Under the pieces are notes generated by a model. It was given only the letters and a program-made list of their open reading frames with translations, was not told where the DNA came from and searched no databases. From contig QANY01004802.1 of assembly GCA_003255025.1 (NCBI GenBank), positions 62,001 through 126,000 of the forward strand: a stretch of DNA of 64,000 nucleotides. The letters run 5' to 3'. Below, piece by piece: positions 56,573 through 64,000 of this stretch. Origin of the DNA: Datisca glomerata (Eukaryota; Streptophyta; Magnoliopsida; Cucurbitales; Datiscaceae). The position numbers and the translations under genes are program-made. Position 1 is the first letter of the stretch; the number at the start of each line of letters is the position of its first letter.

Positions 56573-57640
56573 TCATCGTTTGATATGTCTAGACTTACTA
56601 TTATACACATTATTTTTCGCTTGAACGGTTGTAGCCATATTGTCTAAGTGGACACATATTGCTGACACTGGCTTTGGCCACACTGAAATATCTTCTAAGA
56701 AATTCCTGAGCCATTTTGCTTCTACACAAGCCTTGTCCAAAGCTGAATTCTGATTGCATAGTTGAACGAGGAATATAGGTCTGCTTAGTAGAACTCCATG
56801 AGATAGCTCCACCACCTAGGGTAAAAACATATCCACTAGTAGATTTAATCTCTAAACTGTCTGATATCCAGTTAGCATCACTAAATTCTTTTAACACCGG
56901 TGGATAGGTTGAGTAGTGAAGTCCGTACTTCATAGTAAATTTTAAGTACATGAGTACTCTTACCTATGCACTCCAGTGAGCACGTCCAGGATTACTCGTA
57001 TATCTTGTCACACTTCCTACTGAATAGGCTATATCAGGCATGGTGCACTTCATGATATACATTAAACTCCCAATTATTTGTGAGTACTCCAATTGAGATA
57101 CTCCAACTCCATTATTCTTCATCAACTTATAGTTTGGGTCGAATGGAGTTACTGCAAGTTTGCTTTCATATTGCCTAAACCTTTTCAAAAATCTTTTCTA
57201 TATAATGGGACTCAGTAAGGATATACTCATTTTCATTTCGCTTTACTTCAATTCCAAGAATGACATCTACTTGACCTAAGTCTTTCATGTCAAATTTAGA
57301 ATTCAATATCTTTTGTAGAAAATATTATATCCTTATTCGATCCCACTATAAGCATGTCGTCTACATATAAGCATACTATGATGAATTTATCATTAGTATC
57401 TTTAATGTAGACGCATTTATCACACTCATTTATCTTAAATCCAGTAGATAACATTGTGTGATGAAACTTCTCATGCCATTACTTTGGCGCTTGTTTTAAT
57501 CCATAAAGAGATTTAACAAGTTTAGAGACCTTTCGTTCTTGGCCTTTAACCACGAACCCTTCGAGCTGTTCTATGTAGATTTCTTCATCCAATTCTCCAT
57601 TTAAGAAAGCATACTTTACAACCATTTTTAAAATTTTGAA
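56573..57640 (-). pseudogene. C2 RT C-terminal half and RNase H, broken
   Basis: 57188-56964 encodes YSQIIGSLMYIMKCTMPDIA. 56951-56610 encodes the RNase H start ([20 protein letters not shown] and [20 protein letters not shown]). 56815-56573 gives [20 protein letters not shown] in another frame. Between 57200 and 57640 RT pieces continue with shifts; the segment near 57340-57370 carries YVDDMLIV-type coding. Confidence 0.75.
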
Positions 57641-58316
57641 AGTATGCAAAATGCTGCTAGTGCAATCAACATCCTGATAGATGTGTACTTTTTTAAAATT
57701 TTGAAAGTATCGAAAATGCCTATACCTTCCTTCTGTCGATATCTTTTAGCTACCAACCGAGTTTTGTACTTTTCAATAGTACCATCAGCTCTAAGCTTTC
57801 TCTTGAAGATCCATTTACAACCTATTGGTTTATTCCCAGGTGGGAGATCTATCAACATCAATGTGTTATTTTGTATAATGGAATCTATCTCATTATCGAA
57901 TGCTTCCTTCCAAAAAGGAGCCTCATGGTTGCCTCCATATAGGTTTGAGGTTCGGCCTCCGTCAGGTATGTTAGAAACTCTAGACCAAATGAGGTACTCG
58001 ATTTAGCTCTTTTACTTCTTCTAAGCCTAGGATAAGATTCTTCACCAATTTGAGCTCTAGAAGAACTTTCTTCTAAACCTCGTTTGGTACTTTGACTGTG
58101 TCTTCCTTCCTTAAATGGAAACACATTCTCAAAGAATTCAGCATTGATAGACTCCATAATAGTATTGGTACTTATGTCAGAAATCTCTAATGTACTAACC
58201 AAAAATCTATATCCAACACTGTTCAATGCATATCCTATGAAAACACAGTTTATTGTCTTAGGTCCAAGCTTTAATCTTTTTGGCAAAAGTACCTGTACTA
58301 TTGCGAGACACCTCAC
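57628..58316 (-). pseudogene. C2 integrase tail and RT start, broken
   Basis: 58316-57885 encodes the end of integrase (TINCVFIGYALNSVGYRFLV) and the Ser/Arg-rich linker (LRRSKRAKSSTSFG). 57861-57628 encodes RT fingers (LPPGNKPIGCKWIFKRKLRA). A stretch near 57620-57720 repeats CAAAATTTTGAAAG, with a ~60-bp local duplication that removes the LxxxHQMDVKTAFLNG block kept in C3. Confidence 0.75.
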
Positions 58317-58320
58317 ACTT

Positions 58321-58940
58321 TTAGGATTTTATAGGAAGGTAACTTCCTTTTCCACTCTTTATAAGGAGACTTGTTAGTCTTCTTATGTGAAATCCTATTA
58401 AGTATGGTGTTTCCTGTAAGCAAGGCATCCCCCACAAATTTTTGCACAATCTAGTATTGTTCAACATATAGTTCACCATATCTTTCAGAGTTCTATTTTT
58501 CCTTTCTACCACCCCATTCTGTTGAGACTTGTAAGGTGCAGTAGTTTGATGCACAATTCCATGCTGGGCACAGAATTCAGACAGCATAGTGAGTCATACT
58601 CTCTACCTCGGTCAGATCTAAGCACTTTGATATTTTTACCAAGTTATGTTTCAACTTCAGACTTGTATGTGTTAAACATATCTGAAGTCTCATCAGTTGA
58701 ATGAAGCAGATATACGTAACAATATTTACTAAAATCATCAATAAATGTAACAAAGTATTTTCTACCTTCCCTACTAGGTGTTAATTTTAAATCATATAAA
58801 TTGCTATGTATCAAATCAAGTAAGTCGTTTGTTCTTTCTACAGATTTAAAAGACTTACTTGCAAATTTAGATTCAACGCATATTTTACACTTATTTCCTT
58901 TTTCTAGAGTAAAACTAGGAAAAAGTTCTAAATTAATCAT
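58321..58940 (-). pseudogene. C2 integrase core, broken
   Basis: Same segments and same stop position as C1 integrase, exactly 5001 bp away, with only a few differences (e.g. CKICVESK for CEICVESK). Confidence 0.85.
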
Positions 58941-59086
58941 TCGTTGTAAGGATCAAAAATTAACATGTACTAATCTAGCATGTCAAATATTAGACAATTC
59001 AGTGATATAACCAGAAGAAGCAGAATTATTATTAAATAATAGTAGGAGTTACAACAGACACATTAAGTTTAAAAAGACCATAAGAA

Positions 59087-59569
59087 CTATAACCCTTTCC
59101 AAACAAACATCCCTTCCTTAGTCAGAATGAACTCGCCAGTATCAAAGACAAACATAAAACCACTCTTACATAAAATAGATCCTGAAACCAAATTCTGAGG
59201 AATTTCAGGCACATGCAGCACATCCAAGAGAGTAAGTTGTTTTCCGGATGTAAACTTTAGCACAACCTGTCCCTTTCCCTTAACAACAGCTTCTGAGGCG
59301 TTCCCCATATAGAGAAATTCATCATTTTCAAACTCTGTATAATTTGAAAAAACATTTCGGTCACTGCGCACGTGCTTCGTCGCACCAGTGTCGACCCACC
59401 ATTCCTTGGTGTCAGCGACCACACAGTGCTTAGAAATCATAGCACAAATATCATCTATCTCCATCATATTTGCTTGATTCATTTTCTCGTCGTTACGGGG
59501 TTGGTTACCATCGTTATGATCTTTCTTAAAATGGTAGTCCTTTGCCCTGTGTCCGATTTTACCGCACAC
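59087..59569 (-). pseudogene. C2 zinc knuckle and protease
   Basis: A 160-codon open segment almost identical to that of C1 (MCGKIGHRAKDYHFKK; WWVDTGATKHVRSD). DTG is intact. Confidence 0.85.
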
Positions 59570-60117
59570 CCAGCAACTGCCATTAATGCGTTTCTCTGAG
59601 TTACTGTTACGAGCATTGCTCGACGGTGTGTTCTATTTCTTGCTCAGTTGATTGGATTTTATTTCCTTCCACCACGTTAGCTTTCATTCCGTAGGTTTCC
59701 CACATTGCTTTCTTTTCATTTTTTTGGTTATCCTCCTCTATCCTCAGCCGAACTTCAGATCCTCCATGCTAAGCTCCTTACGCATGTGCTTCAGATAATT
59801 CTTGAAGTGCTTCCACGGCAGCGGTAGATTCTCAATGATGGACGCAGCTTGGAACGGTTCATTCTCGATCATCCCCTCAACCTTCATCTTGTTGAAGATC
59901 ATCTACAACTCCTCCACTTGACTGATTACCCTATTCTTATCATCCATCTTGTATTTCAAGAATTTCCTGACGATAAACTTCTTCGTCCCGACATCCTCAG
60001 TTTTGTATTTCTTCTTCAAGGCCTACCACAACTCTTTTGCCGAGTAGACGTTGTAGAGGGTGTCTAGCAAGCCGTTCAAGATAGAGGAATATTTTCCGTC
60101 AGTAGACGTGCTAGATT
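59570..60117 (-). pseudogene. C2 gag, 5' end lost
   Basis: Minus-strand gag sequence corresponding to KHMRKELSMEDL-type and MDDKNRVISQVEEL-type segments, with stops and shifts. Sequence upstream of 60117 is LTR 3, so the N-terminus has been deleted. It still contains the 370 bp missing from C1. Confidence 0.6.
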
Positions 60118-60348
60118 GAGAGGGTGCACGCGTGTGAGGGGAGGACCATGTGCCATCTGGATCCTCCCTTCCCCATAAAATGTGAGGTGCCCCTTGGGGC
60201 TAACCCCAAGGCATGAGAGTTGGGTTTATAAACCTAACATATTTTCCTTGAGTTTCCAATGTGGGACTGAATTCGACTCTATTTCACATCACACAATTTC
60301 TTTTGTTTCGTTCTTTTGATTTCCCCTTCCTTTTTTTTCTCTCTGAAA
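60118..60348 (-). repeat. Copia LTR 3, partial (about the first 230 bp)
   Basis: It matches the left end of the LTR on the minus strand, up to the CGCGTGTGAGGGGAGGA region. The remaining ~650 bp is missing at the junction with C2 gag. Confidence 0.8.
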
Positions 60349-61089
60349 GTCCCCTACATGAAAGAAATGTGTCCTACCTAGACAGCAACATGAGAGAGAG
60401 TAGATGTGATATGCGTCAAGAGATGTGTCTTTTGGACTTGAACCTTCTGTTCTAAGAATTCATCGGATTTATTCTGAATAACAGTGAACTACGTTCTTGA
60501 ACTGAACTTCCTCTGAGATAAACCGAGACAATAAATTTCACACATATCTCATCTTAATACATCGAAGTTCAAAAATGGTTTTGTTCATTTTAGTCCAGAA
60601 CATAACCCTTGTTTATGAGAGCTTTAGAGAGGTTAAGCCATTCAAACCTCTTATAGAAGCGACCTCACTTCTACTCTTACATAGGTAACGATGACTAAGA
60701 GTATTCTGTCTATACTCCTATTGCAAGCAAGATATCAACATCATTAAAAACTAAGTATACCCTTTTATTGTCGACAGACAACACACATTCAATACATCAT
60801 AGAAATGGAAAGAAACAAACTTTCTTTGTGTGTTACGTGCATCATTCAAGTGAGTTTGCCTATTGAACCAAGATTTTAGGATCTCTAGTCAACTAGGTTA
60901 GGTTTCCACCTGAATGATTCATTGAATATTCTTTAAGATCATTCCCCTCCATGTTTGTTTTAATTGTTCCCTTGACAAACCTTTGGTCAGAGAGTCAGCA
61001 AGATTCTCATTTGTCCCTTATAAAGTCTAAGAAAATCACCCCATTGAAGAGCAACTGCTTAATGGTATTATTTATGTCTAGACGTACCA

Positions 61090-61700
61090 TTATACACATT
61101 ATTTTTCTCTCTAGAGGTTGTAGCCATATAGTCACAGTGGACACATATTGCTAACACTGTTTTTGGCCACACCGGGATATCTTCCAAAAAATTCCTCAGC
61201 CATTCTACTTCTTCACAAGCCTTATCGAGAGCTATGAATTCCGATTCTATAGTTGAACAAGCTATACATGTATGCTTAGTAGACCTCTACGAAATAGCTC
61301 CACCACCAAGGGTAAAAACATATCCACTAGTAGATTTAGTCTCTAAACTGTATAATATCCAAATAGCATCACTAAATTCTTCTAACACCGGTGGATTAGT
61401 TGAGTAGTGCAGTTTGTACTTCATAGTAAATTTTAATTACCTTAGTACTCTTACCAATGCACTCCAGTGATCATGTCCAAGATTACTCGTACATCTTTAC
61501 AGACTTTCTACTGATAGGCTATATCAGGCCTGGTGCAATTCATGATATACATTAAACTCCTAATTTTTTGTGAGTACTCCAATTGAGAAACTCCAACTCC
61601 ATTATGCTTCCTCAACTTACCGTTTGGGTCGAACGGAGTTACTCCAAGTTTGCTTTCATATTACCGAAACGTTTTCAAAATCTTTTCTATATAATGCGAC
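61090..61700 (-). pseudogene. C3 RNase H and RT end, broken
   Basis: The minus strand matches C2 RNase H (61390-61130, with the ESTYGLGGGAIS-type block and [18 protein letters not shown]). Frames are shifted by small indels. 61700-61440 corresponds to the YSQ-IGSLMYI and RYTSN segments. Confidence 0.65.
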
Positions 61701-62347
61701 TAGGTAAGGATATACTCATTTTCATTTCGCTTTACTTGAATTCCAAGAATGACATCTACTTGACCTAAGTCTTTCATATCAAATTTAGAATTCAATATCT
61801 TATTAGTAGAAAATATTATATCCTTATTCGATCTTACTATAAGCATGTCATCTACATATAAACATACCATGACGAATATATCATTAGTATCTTGAATGTA
61901 AACACATTTATCACGCTCATTTATCTTAAATTCAATAGATAACATTGTATGATCAAACTTCTTGTGCCATGGCTTTGGCGCTTGTTTTAATCCATAAAGA
62001 GATTTAACAAGTTTACAGACCTGACATTCTTGGCCTTTAACCACGAACTCTTCAGGCTGTTCCATGTAGATTTCTTTATCCAAATATCCATTTAAGAAAG
62101 CAGTCTTTACATCCATTTGGTGAATTTCCAAAGTATGAAAAGCTGTTAGTGAAATCAACATCCTGATAAATGTGATTCTCATCATTGGAGAATAGGTATC
62201 GAAAACATCTATACATTCCTTATGTCGGTATCCTGTAGCTACAAATCGAGCTTTGTATTTTTCATTAGTACAATCTACTCTTAGCTTTCTTTTGAAGATC
62301 CATTTACAACCTATTGGTTTATTCCCAGGTGGGAAATACACCAACAT
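61700..62347 (-). pseudogene. C3 reverse transcriptase, longest open copia RT
   Basis: An open frame of 215 codons: PPGNKPIGCKWIFKRKLRVD, HQMDVKTAFLNGYLDKEIYM, GLKQAPKPWHKKFD, and the catalytic VCLYVDDMLIVRSNKDIIFS. A small change follows at 61700. The YVDD box is intact. It has the best-preserved RT of the three copies. Confidence 0.85.
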
Positions 62348-62359
62348 CCATGTGTTATT

Positions 62360-63402
62360 TTACATAATGAAATCTATCTCACTATCGAATGCTTCCTTCC
62401 AAAAAGAAGCCTCATGGCTGGACATTGCCTCCTTATAGGTTTGAGGTTCATCCTCTGTTAGGTATGTTAGAAACTCTGGACCAAATGATGTACTTGATTT
62501 AGCTCTTTTACTTCTTCTAAGCTCAGGTTCAGATTCTTCATCAATCTGAGCTCTAGAAGAACTTTCTTCTAAACCTCGTTTGGCACTTTGACTGTGTCTT
62601 CCTTCGTTAAATGGAAACATATTATCAAAGAATTCAGCATTGACAGACTCCATAATAGTATTGGTACTTATATCAGAAATCTTTGACCTAATAACCAAAA
62701 ATTAATATCCAGCACTGTTCAATGCATATCCTATGAAAACACAGTCTATCGTCTTAAGTCCAAGCTTTACTCTTTTTAGCAACAGTACTTGTACTATTGC
62801 GAGGCACCTCACACTTTTAAGGTTTTATAGGAATGTAACTTTCCTTTCCATTCTTCATAAGGAGACTTGTTAGTCTTCTTATGTGAAATTCCATTAAGTA
62901 TGGTGTTTGCTGTAAGCAGGCCTCCCATTCTGTTGAGGCGTAGAATCCAAAATTTTTGGGGCAATCTAGAACTGTTCAACATACAGTTCACCATATCTTT
63001 CAGAGTTCTATTTTTGCTTTCAACCACCCCATTCTGTTGAGGCGTGTAAGGTGTAGTAGTCTGATGCATAATTCGATGCCGAGCACAGAATTTAGACAAC
63101 ATAGCGGAGTGATACTCTCCACCTCGGTCAAATTTAAGGACTTTGATATTTTACGAAAATGTTTTTCAACTTCAGCTTGTATGTCTTAAACATATCCAAA
63201 CTTTAATCCTTTGAATGAAGCAGATATACATAACAATATTTACTGAAATCATCAATAAATGTAATTTTAAATCACATAAATCACTATGTATCAAATCAAG
63301 TAAGTCGTTTGTTCTTTCTACAGATTTAAATGATTTACTTGTAAATTTAGATTCTACGCATATTTCACATTTATTTTCTTTTTCTAGAGTGAAACTAGAC
63401 AA
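62360..63402 (-). pseudogene. C3 integrase and linker, broken
   Basis: 63402-63172 encodes the zinc-binding end (NKCEICVESKFTSKSFKSVE) with a deletion in the core. 63102-62809 encodes HQTTTPYTPQQNGVVESKNR; after it the frame holds a short insertion duplicating TGAGGCGT(A/G)-type sequence near 62935. 62698-62360 is the linker (LRRSKRAKSSTSFGPEFLTY, then LTEDEPQTYKEAMSS). Confidence 0.8.
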
Positions 63403-63587
63403 AATTTCTAAATTAATTATTCACTGTAAGGATAAAAAATTAACATGTCCTAATCTAGAATGTCAAATATTAGACAGTTCAGCTATATAAACAGAAGAAA
63501 CAGAATTATTATTAATAATAGTAGGATTTACAGTAGACACATTAAATTTAAAAAGACCATCAGAACTATAACTCTTCCCAACAAACA

Positions 63588-64000
63588 TCATTTCCTTAGT
63601 CTGACAAGCTTAAAACCACTCTTACATAAAAGAGATCTTGAAACCAAATTCCTATGAATTGCAGGCACATGCAGGACATCCATGAGAGTGAGTTGTTTTC
63701 CAGATGTGAACTTCAGCACAACCTTTCCCTTTCCCTTAACAACAGCTTCTGAGGCGTTCCCCAAATAGAGAACTTCATCCTTTTTAACCTCTGTATAAGT
63801 TGAAAAAACATTTCGGACACTGCACACGTGCTTCATCGCACCAGCGTTGACCTACCATTCCTTGGTGTCAGCGACTACACAGATCTCAGAAATCATAACA
63901 CAGAGATCATCAATCTCCATCATATTCACTTGATTTATTTTCTCATTGTTACAGGGTTGGTTACCATCATTCTGATCTTTCTTAAAATGGTAGTCCTTTT
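63588..64000 (-). pseudogene. C3 protease and zinc knuckle, partial
   Basis: 63836-63588 encodes [19 protein letters not shown] and the [20 protein letters not shown] block. The DTG site upstream (near 63840) reads [12 protein letters not shown], so the catalytic Asp-Thr-Gly looks altered. The knuckle lies at the window edge. Confidence 0.7.

Larger units (their letters stand above)
55853..60117 (-). mobile_element. Copia element C2 interior
   Basis: Minus-strand order: gag (partial), protease, integrase, RT, RNase H and 3' untranslated region. Its 5' end is lost: gag is cut at about 60117 and joined to a fragment of LTR 3. Frames are broken throughout. Confidence 0.85.
60349..64000 (-). mobile_element. 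Copia element C3, runs off the window
   Basis: Order on the minus strand from the right edge: knuckle/protease, integrase, RT, RNase H and 3' untranslated region. It is more diverged from C1 and C2 than they are from each other, but is the same family. Confidence 0.85.

Noticed and set aside
1..64000. CRISPR arrays, rRNA or tRNA genes, operons
   Set aside because: The sequence is plant nuclear DNA. No regular short-repeat array with unique spacers, no rRNA block and no convincing tRNA gene was seen; tRNA-like words are retroelement primer sites.

Overview
This window is AT-rich nuclear DNA of a flowering plant, most likely a eudicot. That reading rests on a dense mix of plant-type LTR retrotransposons, degenerate endogenous pararetroviruses of the Caulimoviridae, a plant LINE 3' end, and one spliced plant gene. 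Nearly all of it is layered, decayed mobile DNA. The only gene that reads as intact is a five-exon gene at 39657-41880 resembling plant SLX9-like ribosome biogenesis proteins (159 aa after splicing).

Layout. 1-1178 (minus) is an RNase H/integrase remnant of a Tat-lineage Ty3/gypsy element. 2405-3845 and 13030-15215 are two copies of an LTR-like repeat carrying a ~91-bp minisatellite; part of the second is tandemly duplicated (753 bp). Between them lie a heavily decayed chromovirus-like pol (about 4690-7320), a CT-rich tandem repeat, a LINE 3' end (9237-9669) and a DUF8039-like exon fragment (10771-10986). 15583-38980 reads as one 23.4-kb Tat-lineage LTR retrotransposon. Both LTRs, a polypurine tract and a matching 5-bp duplication (AGGGG) are visible. 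In order it holds gag, protease, RT, RNase H and integrase (broken by a DNA transposon), tandem repeats, and an antisense ORF. That antisense ORF was split by a cluster of pararetrovirus fragments (about 24960-36087). Its 5' part is duplicated around a captured fragment of the SLX9-like gene (36940-37437).

The SLX9-like gene follows directly at 39657-41880. 42863-49725 (minus) is a second, much better preserved pararetrovirus with two long reading frames broken mainly by point nonsense changes. 52050-64000 (minus) is a run of at least three related Ty1/copia elements sharing LTRs; its left edge abuts an ORF that may be the first exon of an interrupted host gene.

How the parts relate: the Tat element landed upstream of the SLX9-like gene in a ~60-bp minisatellite. 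Pararetrovirus DNA then entered its antisense ORF next to a TA repeat, and a local rearrangement copied the start of the SLX9-like gene into it. The second pararetrovirus also sits beside TA-rich tandem repeats. No element here looks capable of autonomous movement; the copia copies are the youngest-looking. All similarity percentages are by-eye estimates.
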